In this document: piece by piece, positions 9,149 to 17,822 of the stretch
Layout: each line of letters opens with the position of its first letter
Position numbering within the stretch: the first letter of the stretch is position 1
DNA from: JACVRW01 sp963812415
Lineage (GTDB): Bacteria; Actinomycetota; Thermoleophilia; Solirubrobacterales; Thermoleophilaceae
DNA length: 64,000 nucleotides
Assembly (NCBI GenBank): GCA_963812415.1
Contig: CAWEVH010000003.1
Location: 31,953-95,952, forward strand
Reading direction: 5' to 3'
Program-made: the position numbers and the translations under genes
Notes under the pieces: model-generated
What the model saw: the letters and a program-made list of their open reading frames with translations, nothing else
Database searches by the model: none
Told to the model about the DNA's origin: nothing

Positions 9149-9673
9149 GTGTTCCACCACGTGACGATCGCGGTCTCCGACCGCGACGCTTCAGAGCGCT
9201 TCTACGACCTCGTGCTCGCCACGCTCGGCGTCCACAAGGACCGGAGCGCCGAGGGCTACGCCGAGTGGGGCAGCTTCCGGGTCGCGCAAGCCGAGAACGA
9301 CGACTCCGTGACCCGGCGGCTGCACATCGGGTTCACGGCGCCGAGCCGCGAGCACGTGGACGCGTTCTGGCGTGCCGGCACCGAGGCGGGCTACCGCGAC
9401 GACGGCGCGCCCGGGCCGCGGCCGAAGTACGGCGAGGACTACTACGGGGGCTTCCTGCTCGACCCGGACGGCAACAGCGCCGAGGCCGCCCACCACGGGT
9501 CGATGCCCGGCGGCCGGCCGATCGACCACCTCTGGATCCGCGTGGCCGACGTGCAGGGCTCGCGCCGCTTCTACGAGACGATCGCCGGGGACGCGGGACT
9601 GGCGGTGAGCGAGCTCACACCGGAGCGGGTATCGGTCCGTGGGCGACAGCACGATGTCCCTCGTGTCCGGTGA
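9149..9673 (+). pseudogene. VOC (glyoxalase/bleomycin-resistance fold) protein, second domain frameshifted
   Basis: GTG start four bases after the ligase stop. The first VOC module is complete (FHHVTIAVSDRDASERFYD through GFLLDPDGNSAEAAHHG, residues 1-112). The second begins normally with PIDHLWIRVADVQGSRRFYE, but the frame is lost near 9640. The continuation GDSTMSLVSGEPSRNVHLA is found one frame over (9640-9697), and a further stretch (FAAASS) in the third frame. Up to 9904 only degraded sequence remains. Two-module VOC proteins bind a metal with one His/Glu pair per module; the specific reaction is not recognisable. Two or more indels suggest real decay. Confidence 0.7.
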
Positions 9674-9904
9674 GCCCAGCCGCAATGTCCACCTCGCTTC
9701 GCGGCCGCGTCGAGCCCACCGCGGACGACGGTCACAGCTCAGCAGCCTCCGGCTACCGTTCTCCGGCGCCGTCGGCGGCAAGAACAGCTCGGCGAGCGGG
9801 ATGAGCGAGAGGCGACCTTCGACGGTGAGGTCATGCGACGGTCGAGCTCGTCCGCGGCATCCTGTTACCGGGTGGGCACCGCGTGACGGAGTCGGACCGT
9901 CAGC

Positions 9905-9910
9905 TAGCCT
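9905..9910 (+). promoter_or_regulatory. candidate -10 (TAGCCT) for the sulfatase-fold gene
   Basis: TAGCCT lies 13 nt before the ATG at 9924, with no Shine-Dalgarno sequence between. It fits the TANNNT hexamers found before many genes here, at the long end of the spacing range. Confidence 0.35.
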
Positions 9911-9923
9911 CCCGCGCCGGGTC

Positions 9924-11468
9924 ATGGGCTCGCGACGGGGGTTCACCAGACGGAGGCTCTTCGAGGCCGGCGCCGGCGGCGCGGCCGCCCTCGGCATGGC
10001 CGCGTGCGGCGACGACTACTGGGAGCCGTCGACCCCGCACGCCTCCGACGCGCCCAACGTGGTGATGATCTTCACGGACTCCACGCGCGCCGACTACATC
10101 TCCTACTACAACGCGAGCTCGCGCGCCAAGACGCCCAACCTCGACGCGCTGGCGGGCGACTCGCTCACGTTCAACATGGCGGTGCCGGAGGCGATGCCCA
10201 CCGGGCCGGCCCGCCGCGCGCTGCTCACGGGCGTGCGCTCGTTCCCGTTCCGCAACTACGTGCCCACCAAGGGCCTGCCGGTCGGGCCCGGCTGGATCCC
10301 GATCCCGGATCACCACCCGATCGTGACCGAGGTGCTGGGCGAGGCCGGGGTCGAGACGGCCTACTGCACCGACAACCCGTTCCTGATCGGCCCGCGCTTC
10401 GCCAACTTCCGCCAGACGCTCGACTGGGTCAAGCCGAGCTACTCGCAGGGCGCCTATCGCTTCCTCAACAAGCCCTTCAAGCGCCCGGCCACGCGCAGCA
10501 CGATCGAGCGCTACCTGCTGCCGGAGCTGTCCGACAGCGTCGAGGTGGGGCGCCTGCGCGCGATGGCCGGCTGGAACTCGATCTACCGTGACAGCGACGG
10601 CGACTACCCCACCGCGCGCGTGATCCGCTCCGGCATGCGGCTGCTCGACGACCTGAAGGACTCGGGCAAGCCGTTCTTCCTCGGCGTCGACGCCTTCGAC
10701 CCGCACGAGCCGCTCGACGCGCCGCGCGTCTACCAGACGCGCTTCGGCTCGGACCTGAAGGGCATCGAGCGCGAGGGCGTCTCGCCGATCCAGCCCTTCG
10801 AGACGCCCTACTCGTGGGTGATCGACGTGGACGTGGACGACGAGACGATCGAGCGCGTGCGCGACCTGTACGCCGCCGAGGTCGAGTTCGTCGACGAATG
10901 GGTGGGTCGGCTGATGAACGAGCTCGACCGCATGAAGCTGCTCGACGACACCGTGGTGATGTACATGTCGGACCACGGGCTGACGCTCGGCGAGCACGGC
11001 ATCCTCGGCAAGCACGCGGCCCGGGCGCAGTGGCACATCTACCACGTGCCCTGCATGATGCGGCACCCGGAGGGCAAGGGGGCCGGCCAGTCGAGCGACT
11101 TCTTCGCCTCCACGCACGACTTTCCGCGCACGATCCTGTCGCTGATGGGAGTGCGCGCGCCGGGCCTGATGGCCGGCGAGGACCTCTCCGTCCTGTTCGA
11201 CGGCGGCGAGCCGCCGCCGCGACCGCACTTCACGTCCTGCTACGACGACCACGTGCTGGCGGGCGACCGCGACTGGTTCCTGCTCGCCGACAGCGAGGGG
11301 ATGCGCAAGCGGCTCTACGACAAGCGCGCCGACCCCACGGAGCTTCGGGACGTGGCGGCCGATAACCCCGAGGTCGTCGACCGGCTCTGGACGGTGCTCG
11401 AGGACGAGGCCGGCGGGACGCTGCCGCAGTTCGGCGCGAAGTCGCCCAAGGCGGTGATCGGGGGGTGA
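9924..11468 (+). CDS. Tat-exported sulfatase-fold lipoprotein with threonine at the formylglycine position
   Basis: 514 residues. The start at 9924 is chosen because it places a Tat signal (TRRRLFEAG, residues 8-16) and a lipobox ending at Cys28 (GMAAC) at the N-terminus, so the protein is probably folded before export and lipid-anchored outside. Sulfatase-fold metal motifs are present: FTDSTRADYIS near residue 49 and MYMSDHGLTLGEHGILGKH near residues 350-370. The nucleophile motif C/S-x-P-x-R reads TGPAR, with Thr93 in place of the cysteine or serine that is converted to formylglycine. Threonine is the nucleophile in lipoteichoic-acid-synthase and phosphonate-type members, so a phosphoester or transferase activity is possible. 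It is followed directly by a paralogue. Confidence 0.8.
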   Translation: MGSRRGFTRRRLFEAGAGGAAALGMAACGDDYWEPSTPHASDAPNVVMIFTDSTRADYISYYNASSRAKTPNLDALAGDSLTFNMAVPEAMPTGPARRALLTGVRSFPFRNYVPTKGLPVGPGWIPIPDHHPIVTEVLGEAGVETAYCTDNPFLIGPRFANFRQTLDWVKPSYSQGAYRFLNKPFKRPATRSTIERYLLPELSDSVEVGRLRAMAGWNSIYRDSDGDYPTARVIRSGMRLLDDLKDSGKPFFLGVDAFDPHEPLDAPRVYQTRFGSDLKGIEREGVSPIQPFETPYSWVIDVDVDDETIERVRDLYAAEVEFVDEWVGRLMNELDRMKLLDDTVVMYMSDHGLTLGEHGILGKHAARAQWHIYHVPCMMRHPEGKGAGQSSDFFASTHDFPRTILSLMGVRAPGLMAGEDLSVLFDGGEPPPRPHFTSCYDDHVLAGDRDWFLLADSEGMRKRLYDKRADPTELRDVAADNPEVVDRLWTVLEDEAGGTLPQFGAKSPKAVIGG

Positions 11469-11531
11469 GGACCTGGAGCGGTCGAGACGCTGCTTCCCTG
11501 CGTCCTGAACCGAGGCGCCGCCGGCGCCGGC

Positions 11532-13064
11532 GTGCTCGGCCTGGGCGCCCTGCCCCGGGCGGCGGCGGCGCAGCCCGACGAGCAGTCCGGGCCGAACGCC
11601 GTGCTCGTGGTGCTGCCGCTCGTGCGCCAGGACCACGTGGACGCCTTCGAGGGCGGCTCGCCGGCGGACACGCCCAACCTGAACGACCTGGCGGGCGACT
11701 CGCTGCGCTTCGACCGCGCCGTACCCGAGTCGATGCCCGGCCTCCCCGCGCGACGCGCCCTGATCACCGGCACGCGCTCGTACCCGTTCCGCGACTGGAA
11801 GCGCACCGAGGGCCTCGCCGCGATCCCCGGCTTCAACCCGATCTGGGACCACCAGCCGGTGCTCACGGAGACGCTCCGACTGCACGACGTCGAGACCGCG
11901 TACGTGACCGACAACCCGATCCTGACCGGCCCGCGCTGGCCGGACGTGGTGCGCCCCCAGACGGGCGCCACCAGCGCGTCCGCCGAGCCCGGCATCGACT
12001 CCGACCTGCTGGCCGCGATCAAGCGGCAGACCGATGCCGCCAAGCGCACCTTCCGCACCGGCCTGCGCGAGCTCGAGCGCCTGGCCAAGGGCGACGGGCG
12101 CTTCTTCCTCGCGATCGACCCCTTCGATCCCGCGGAGGCCGCCTCGGCGCCGCCCGTCTACGTCAGGCCGCGCGAGGTGGAGGACGAGGGACTGGGCCCG
12201 ATGAACGGGCGGGTCGTGGAGCTCGACTGGTCCGGCGACGACGAGCAGCGGGTGCGCGACGCATACAAGGGCCACGTGGAGGCCGTGGACGACGAGGTCG
12301 GGCGGCTGATGGACCAGCTCGAGGAGCTCGACCTGCTCGGCGACACGCTCGTCGTCGCGATCGGCGACCAGGGCATCGCGCTCGGCGATCACGACTTCCT
12401 CGGCATCGCCACGCCCACCTCGCACCGGCCCGCCTACGAGGTGCCGTTCCTGATCCGCCATCCCGAGGGCGAGGAGGGGGGCGACGACGTGGACTGGTAC
12501 GCCGCCACCCACGACGTGGCGCCCACGATCCTCTCGTTCATGGGCGTGACGATCCCGGGCAAGATGGGCGGCGAGGACCTCACGGCGCTGTTCGACGACG
12601 TCGACGAGGAAGACCTCTACGACCGCCCCTTCAACATCACCGCCGTTGGGTCGAACATCATCGTCCAGGACAAGCGCTGGCTGATGGTCGCCGACCGCGA
12701 GGAGATCGAGCGGCGGATGTACGACGACGACGAAGAGGTCGAGGACGACATCACCCGCTTCGAGGACATTGCCAACGAGGACACCGGCAAGCTCACCGAG
12801 CTGTCGCTGGTGGCGCTGCTCGTGGCGGGTGGCACGCTGCCGGAGTTCGGCCCCGACGGCGCGCTGCGCCCGAGCGTCGAGCGCGGCGACGACGACACGG
12901 ACTCGGACGGCATCCCGAACGACTTCGACGCCGTGGACAACGACGAGCCCGACGACGGCGCCGAGCCCGAGGACTTCGACTTCGACGGCCGCGTGCCGGA
13001 GGGCGGCGACCTCCCGACGAACGAGCGTACCCCCGAGCCGCGGGCACCGGAGCCGGCGCCGTGA
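11532..13064 (+). CDS. degenerate sulfatase-fold paralogue, probably exported
   Basis: Clearly paralogous to the gene before it: VPESMPGLPARRALITGTRS and LTGPRWPD match VPEAMPTGPARRALLTG and LIGPRF. All key positions are changed. The first metal aspartate is lost (VVLPLVRQDHV), the nucleophile site reads GLPAR (Gly70 counted from 11532), and the distal DHG is DQG. It is therefore likely a pseudoenzyme. A hydrophobic signal-like stretch (GAAGAGVLGLGALPRAAAA) spans the start. The true start may be GTG at 11465, overlapping the previous stop, with a frameshift near 11490. The C-terminus is an acidic, proline-rich tail with calcium-binding-like DxDxDGxxD repeats (DDDTDSDGIPNDFDAVDND). It overlaps the exporter gene by four bases. 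Confidence 0.75.
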   Translation: MLGLGALPRAAAAQPDEQSGPNAVLVVLPLVRQDHVDAFEGGSPADTPNLNDLAGDSLRFDRAVPESMPGLPARRALITGTRSYPFRDWKRTEGLAAIPGFNPIWDHQPVLTETLRLHDVETAYVTDNPILTGPRWPDVVRPQTGATSASAEPGIDSDLLAAIKRQTDAAKRTFRTGLRELERLAKGDGRFFLAIDPFDPAEAASAPPVYVRPREVEDEGLGPMNGRVVELDWSGDDEQRVRDAYKGHVEAVDDEVGRLMDQLEELDLLGDTLVVAIGDQGIALGDHDFLGIATPTSHRPAYEVPFLIRHPEGEEGGDDVDWYAATHDVAPTILSFMGVTIPGKMGGEDLTALFDDVDEEDLYDRPFNITAVGSNIIVQDKRWLMVADREEIERRMYDDDEEVEDDITRFEDIANEDTGKLTELSLVALLVAGGTLPEFGPDGALRPSVERGDDDTDSDGIPNDFDAVDNDEPDDGAEPEDFDFDGRVPEGGDLPTNERTPEPRAPEPAP

Positions 13065-14770
13065 GCGAGACCGCCGAGCGCAAGAACCCGTCGGCCGAGT
13101 TCCTCTACGCCAACAAGTGGCGGATCTTCGGCGTGATGATGATCGGCTGGGCGATGTCCCTGCTGGACGTCTCGATCGTGAACGTCTCGGTCCCCGAGCT
13201 CCAGGACGAGATGTCGACGGACATCGCGACGGTCACCTGGGTCATCAACGCCTACAACATCATCTTCGCGGTCCTGCTCGTGTCGATGGGACGGCTGGCG
13301 GATCAGTTCGGGCGCAAGCGCTTCTTCGTGATCGGCCTCATCGTCTTCACGATCGGCTCGGCGCTCTGCGCCGCCGCGTGGTCGGTCGAGTGGCTGATCG
13401 CGTTCCGCGTGATCCAGGGGGCGGGCGCCGGCATCCTCGCGCCGCTCGGCTTCGCGATGACCGTGCTCGTGTTCCCGCCCGAGCGGCGCGGCTTCGGCCT
13501 CGCGCTGATCGCCGTCGTGGCGCTCGTGTCGTCCGCGCTCGGGCCGGTGATCGGCGGCGCGCTCGTGGAGGTGGCGAGCTGGCACTGGATCTTCCTGATC
13601 AACATCCCCTTCGGGATCATCGGCGTGGTGCTCGCGCTGCGCTGGTGGCCCGAGACCTGGGACCTCAGCGCGGTGGGCAAGACGGTGGACGTGAAGGGCA
13701 TGGCGCTGCTGGGCGGCGCCGTCTTCATGCTCACGGTCGCGCTCGTGGAGGCGAACCCGTTCGGCGGCGACCTGCCGCTCTGGCTCAGCCTCATGCAGGG
13801 CGCGATCCTGCTCGGCATCCTGTTCGTCTGGTGGGAGCGGCGCGCGCCCGACCCGATGATCCCTCCCGGGCTGCTGGCCAACCGCCAGTTCCGCAGCGCC
13901 AACATCGGCATGCTCTTCTTCGCCGCCGGCGCGCTCGGCTCGCTGCTGCTGCTCTCGCTGATGTTCGTGAACCTCTGGGGCTACACCCAGCTCGAGGCGG
14001 CGCTCGCCATCACGCCGATGCCGCTCTGCGGGCTGCTGGCCTGGCCGTTCATCGCGAAGGCCGCGGACTCGCGCCCGCCGGGCGAGCTGGCCAAGCCGGC
14101 GCTCGTGCTGATGGCGCTCGGGATGCTGATCGTGTCCTTCATGCCCTCGACCGCCGGCGACGCCTGGGCCTACCTGCGCGTGCTGCCCGGGCTGCTCCTG
14201 ATCGGCGCCGGGATGGGGATCGGCTTCCCCGCGCTGAACGTGGGCGCGATGGGAGCGGTGTCCGGACCGGAGCTGGGCGTGGCCTCGGGCGTCCTCAACA
14301 CCGCGCGGCAGCTCGGCGCCGCCATCGGCGTGGCCGTGCTGATCGCGACCTTCGGCGGCGCGCTCCACGCCCACATGTCGTGGTTCGCCGAGGACGAGAT
14401 CGAGGACGTGGTCGGCGACTGGGAGATCCCGGCGCCGATCGCCGGCGGCGTGATCCAGGGCACGCTGCACGACTACACCGGCGGGACCACCGACCGCTTC
14501 GAGCCCGGCCCGGGCTTCGACGAGGAGATCATCGAGCAGACGGCCGGCGCCGCACGCGAGGGCTTCGCCTGGGCGTTCCGCCAGGCCGCGCTGCTGGTGC
14601 TGTCCGCGCTGCCACTCATGGGCGCGCTGCGGCGCACCCCCGCGCAGGCGCGGGCGGAGGCGATGGCCGCGATGCAGGCGGCCGGCGCGCCGCCGCCCGA
14701 GCGGGAGCCCGCCGGGGACGGCGACGGGGACGGCGCTCAGGCGCCCACACCGCAGCCGCGGCCGGCGTAG
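13061..14770 (+). CDS. MFS drug/solute exporter, DHA2 (EmrB/QacA) family, 14 TM
   Basis: 569 residues with 14 predicted membrane helices. Family motifs: LLDVSIVNVSVPELQDEM in helix 1 (the DHA2 LDxTIVNVALP motif), GRLADQFGRKRFFVIG between helices 2 and 3 (motif A), and FRVIQGAGAGILAPLG in helix 4. Substrate:proton antiport out of the cell is expected; the substrate is unknown. The GTG start overlaps the stop of the sulfatase-fold pseudoenzyme (GTGA), so it is translationally coupled to the 9924-13064 genes and may export a product related to them. The C-terminal cytoplasmic tail is rich in alanine and proline. Confidence 0.9.
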   Translation: MSETAERKNPSAEFLYANKWRIFGVMMIGWAMSLLDVSIVNVSVPELQDEMSTDIATVTWVINAYNIIFAVLLVSMGRLADQFGRKRFFVIGLIVFTIGSALCAAAWSVEWLIAFRVIQGAGAGILAPLGFAMTVLVFPPERRGFGLALIAVVALVSSALGPVIGGALVEVASWHWIFLINIPFGIIGVVLALRWWPETWDLSAVGKTVDVKGMALLGGAVFMLTVALVEANPFGGDLPLWLSLMQGAILLGILFVWWERRAPDPMIPPGLLANRQFRSANIGMLFFAAGALGSLLLLSLMFVNLWGYTQLEAALAITPMPLCGLLAWPFIAKAADSRPPGELAKPALVLMALGMLIVSFMPSTAGDAWAYLRVLPGLLLIGAGMGIGFPALNVGAMGAVSGPELGVASGVLNTARQLGAAIGVAVLIATFGGALHAHMSWFAEDEIEDVVGDWEIPAPIAGGVIQGTLHDYTGGTTDRFEPGPGFDEEIIEQTAGAAREGFAWAFRQAALLVLSALPLMGALRRTPAQARAEAMAAMQAAGAPPPEREPAGDGDGDGAQAPTPQPRPA

Positions 14771-14791
14771 GGCGAGAGCTTCCGGCGCCGC

Positions 14792-16228
14792 TCAGGCTCG
14801 GACCGGCTCGCGGCCGCCCAGCCGCTCCTGGACGAAGTCCACGAGGCGCTGGGCGGACTGCTCGGGCGCCTCGCTCTCCGTCTCGAGCCGGAGCTCGGGC
14901 GCGAGCGGCTCCTCGTACGGATCGGAGACGCCGGTGAAGCTGGGGATCTCTCCCGCGCGCGCGCGCGCGTAGAGGCCCTTCACGTCCCGCTCCTCGCAGG
15001 CCTCGACCGACGCGTGCATGTAGACCTCGACGAAGCGCCCGCCCATGCGCGCGCGTGCCTCGTCGCGCACGGCGCGGTAGGGCGACACCGCGGCCACGAA
15101 CGTGATCACGCCGTTGCGCGACAGCAGATCGGCGACCCAGGCGATCCGCCGGTTGTTGGTCTCGCGGTCCTCGCGGCTGAAGCCGAGCCCGGCGCAGAGA
15201 TTCTGGCGGACGTCGTCGCCGTCGAGCACCTCCACGCGGTGGCCGAGGTCGCGCAGCCGGCCCGCGGCCAACCTGCCGACCGTCGACTTGCCGGAGCCCG
15301 ACAGGCCGGTGAGCCAGAAGCAGAGGCCGCCGCCGTCGCGCGCCGGCGCGGCAAGCGTGCCGTGGCCGATCGGGCCGAGGTTGGGCTCGAGCCCGTGCAG
15401 CTCGTGCGCGCGGAAGCGGCTGAACAGCCGGTGCTCCGGCCCGTGGTAGTCGGACGAGCCGGTGGCGAGCAGGCCGAGCTCGGCGCAGCGCTCCGCCAGC
15501 AGGCGCGTCTGGCTCTCGGTGTGCGAGGGGTAGAAGATCTCCACGCCGTCGAGTCCCGCGGCGCGATAGCGCTCGATCGCGGCCAGCACCTCGTCGTCGC
15601 TCTCTATGTCCCAGAACGGATGCGCCCAGACGGCCACGCCGGCGGCGTCGTGGATCCAGCCGATCGCCTCCTCGACCGTCGGGTGGGTGCGCGCCACGTA
15701 GCCCGGCTTGCCCTGGATCAGGTAGGCCGGGATGAACGAGGACACGTCGTCGTGACCCTCCGCCGCGAGCCGCTCGGCGTTGGCCGGGTGCGCCAGCACG
15801 GCGGCCGCCAGATGCGGGCGGCCGACCGGCTTGCCGCCCTTCTTGCGCGCCTCGATCGGCGCGGGATCGATCTCGAAGCCGAGCTCGTTCAGGCGGGCGG
15901 CCATCGCGTCGGCGCGGCGCTCGCGATCGCCGCGCGCGTCGAGCAGGCGCTCCCCGAGCAGCGCGCTGCGGTGATCGATGCCGTAGCCGAGCACGTGCAG
16001 GTCCTCGTAGCGGCCGTCGACCGCGGAGATCTCGGTGGCGGGCACCACGCGCACGCCGTGCAGGGCCCCGGCGGCCAGCGCCTCGTCCACGCCGTCGACG
16101 GTGTCGTGGTCGGACAGCGCCAGCAGCTCGACGCCCGCGGCGGCGGCGTTCTCGACCACCTGGGCGGCCGGGAGCACCCCGTCGGAGTGCAGCGAATGGG
16201 ACTGGAGATCGAAGCTCGGCGAGCTCAC
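14792..16228 (-). CDS. PHP-domain phosphoesterase fused to adenylylsulfate (APS) kinase
   Basis: 478 residues with two full domains. Residues 1-285 form a TrpH/YciV-type PHP domain: QSHSLHSDG (His11, His14), LSDHDT (Asp40-His41), ATEIS (Glu66), VAVWAHPFW near 190 and GSSDYHG near 255, i.e. all metal ligands. Residues 300-478 are APS kinase: P-loop GLSGSGKST at 308-316, then DGDDVRQNLCAGLGFSRED, NNRRIAWVADLLSRNG, SPYRAVRD, KGLYARARAGEIPSFTG and SDPYE. APS kinase makes PAPS. TrpH-family PHP enzymes can dephosphorylate 3',5'-bisphosphonucleotides such as PAP, the by-product of PAPS use. GTG start at 16228. It is convergent with the exporter operon, and no ATP sulfurylase or sulfotransferase is visible here. 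Domain calls are firm; the joint role is inferred. Confidence 0.9.
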   Translation of the reverse strand: MSSPSFDLQSHSLHSDGVLPAAQVVENAAAAGVELLALSDHDTVDGVDEALAAGALHGVRVVPATEISAVDGRYEDLHVLGYGIDHRSALLGERLLDARGDRERRADAMAARLNELGFEIDPAPIEARKKGGKPVGRPHLAAAVLAHPANAERLAAEGHDDVSSFIPAYLIQGKPGYVARTHPTVEEAIGWIHDAAGVAVWAHPFWDIESDDEVLAAIERYRAAGLDGVEIFYPSHTESQTRLLAERCAELGLLATGSSDYHGPEHRLFSRFRAHELHGLEPNLGPIGHGTLAAPARDGGGLCFWLTGLSGSGKSTVGRLAAGRLRDLGHRVEVLDGDDVRQNLCAGLGFSREDRETNNRRIAWVADLLSRNGVITFVAAVSPYRAVRDEARARMGGRFVEVYMHASVEACEERDVKGLYARARAGEIPSFTGVSDPYEEPLAPELRLETESEAPEQSAQRLVDFVQERLGGREPVRA

Positions 16229-16237
16229 AGCGGCATG

Positions 16238-16243
16238 AGGATA
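16238..16243 (-). promoter_or_regulatory. candidate leaderless -10 (TATCCT) for PHP-APS kinase
   Basis: On the minus strand TATCCT lies 9 nt before the GTG at 16228. It falls in the short gap to pruA and suggests the fusion gene can be transcribed separately from the proline genes. Confidence 0.4.
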
Positions 16244-16247
16244 GTCA

Positions 16248-17822
16248 TCACTCCACCGGGATTCCGTGGCGCATGGTGTTCTCCGTGACCACGCGTGGCT
16301 CCACGAACTGCTGCAGGTAGTCGGGCCCGCCGGCCTTCGATCCGCTGCCCGAGCGGCGGTTGCCGCCGAACGGCTGGCGTCCGACCATGGCGCCGGTGAT
16401 ACCCCGGTTCACGTACAGGTTGCCCACGGGAACCCGGCCGCTGACGTACTCGATCGTGGCCGGGCTGCGCGAGAACAGGCCGCCGGTGAGCGCGAACGGC
16501 AGGCCGTCAACCAGGTCACAGGCGTGCTCGACCGAGCGCACCCGAGTGAGCGCCAGCAACGGGCCGAAGATCTCCTCGTTCACGACCGGTGAGTCGTCGG
16601 GCAGGTCGGCGGCCACGGTGGGCGGGCAGAACCAGCCCTCGGGCGGGATCTCGCTCGCCTGGGCCACGATCGCGTCGCCGGCAAGCTCCGTGTAGCGGCG
16701 CACGCGCTCCTGCGACTCCTCGTCGATCACCGGTGGCACCTCGGTGGCGAAGCTCTCCGCCTGGCCGACGTCGAGCACGCGCACCGCCCCGCCCATGCGC
16801 TCGAGCAGGGTGTCCGCGACAGCCTCGTGGGCGAGTACCCGGGCCGCGGCCGAGCACTTCTGGCCGGCATAGCCGAAGGCGGAGTGCACGAGCTCGGGCA
16901 CGACCTCGTCGAGGTCGGCGTCCGAGTCCACGATCACGCAGTTCTTGCCACCCATCTCGGAGACCACCCGTTTGACGTGGCCCTGGTCGTCCGGCGTCTC
17001 GGCCGCCGCCCGCAGGATCTCGAGGCCGACCGCCCCCGACCCGGTGAAGGCGATCACGTGGACGCGCGGGTCGCGTACGAGCGCCGCGCCGGCCTCGCCG
17101 AAGCCGGGTACGAGGCCGAGCACATCGGCAGGCACGCCCGCCTGGTGAAGGATCTCCACCAGCTGCCCCGCGCTGCCCGGCGACTGCTCGGCCGGCTTCA
17201 GCACCGCGGCGTTGCCGGCCGCGAGCGCCGCGGCCGTCATCCCGCAGGGGATCGCGAGCGGGAAGTTCCAGGGCGAGATCACGGCGGCCACGCCGCGCGG
17301 CGCGTAGCGCATCGTGTTGCGCTCGCCGGGCACCTGCACGAGCTCCCGGCCGCGGTCGAGCTCGAGCGCCGCGCGCGCGTAGTACTCGAGGAAGTCGATC
17401 GCCTCGCAGACGTCGGCATCCGACTCCCGCCACGGCTTGGCGCACTCGCGCACCTGGAGCGCCGCCAGCTCGAGCCGGCGCTCGCGCATGAGCGCGGCGG
17501 CGCGGCGCAGGACCTCGGCCCGGTCGGCCGCCGAGCGCGCGCTCCAGTCGCGGAAGCCGCGGGTGGCCGCCTCGACCGCCGCGGCGGCCTCAGCGGGGCC
17601 GCCGCGCCCAGCGGTGGCCACGACCCGTCGCGGGGAGCCGGGATCGGTCGACTCGAAGCCGCCGCTCCCGCCGCGGTCGCCGCCGATCAGGATCGGGACC
17701 TCGAGCGGCAGTCGCCCGTCGAGCTCGCGCAGAGCCTCGAGAAGGGTCTCGCGCGCGCTCGCGCGGCGCAGCTCGAGGATCGGCTCGTTGCGGAAGCCGG
17801 AGGCCGGGGCCGCGACGGTCAC
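16248..17822 (-). CDS. pruA: 1-pyrroline-5-carboxylate dehydrogenase
   Basis: 524 residues. It oxidises glutamate semialdehyde to glutamate with NAD+. Aldehyde dehydrogenase motifs are complete: VISPWNFPLAIPCGM near residue 170, VLKPAEQSPG, the cofactor loop AFTGSGAVGLEI, the general-base motif EMGGKNCVIVD near 300, the catalytic cysteine in GYAGQKCSAAARV near 330, and EEIFGPLLAL near 425. The GTG start overlaps the stop of the proline dehydrogenase (GTGA at 17819-17822). The two genes therefore form a coupled two-protein version of the PutA pathway, with product channelling plausible but not shown. Confidence 0.95.
   Translation of the reverse strand: MTVAAPASGFRNEPILELRRASARETLLEALRELDGRLPLEVPILIGGDRGGSGGFESTDPGSPRRVVATAGRGGPAEAAAAVEAATRGFRDWSARSAADRAEVLRRAAALMRERRLELAALQVRECAKPWRESDADVCEAIDFLEYYARAALELDRGRELVQVPGERNTMRYAPRGVAAVISPWNFPLAIPCGMTAAALAAGNAAVLKPAEQSPGSAGQLVEILHQAGVPADVLGLVPGFGEAGAALVRDPRVHVIAFTGSGAVGLEILRAAAETPDDQGHVKRVVSEMGGKNCVIVDSDADLDEVVPELVHSAFGYAGQKCSAAARVLAHEAVADTLLERMGGAVRVLDVGQAESFATEVPPVIDEESQERVRRYTELAGDAIVAQASEIPPEGWFCPPTVAADLPDDSPVVNEEIFGPLLALTRVRSVEHACDLVDGLPFALTGGLFSRSPATIEYVSGRVPVGNLYVNRGITGAMVGRQPFGGNRRSGSGSKAGGPDYLQQFVEPRVVTENTMRHGIPVE

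Noticed and set aside
9900..12512. 870-codon antisense frame over the sulfatase-fold pair
   Set aside because: Low-complexity His/Arg/Glu composition and no motif; mirror of real genes.
11465..13060. Long frame starting at GTG 11465 that fuses into the MFS exporter (1101 codons)
   Set aside because: The part before 13061 is an Arg/Ala/Pro-rich shadow of the sulfatase-fold gene; the exporter's own GTG overlaps the previous stop.
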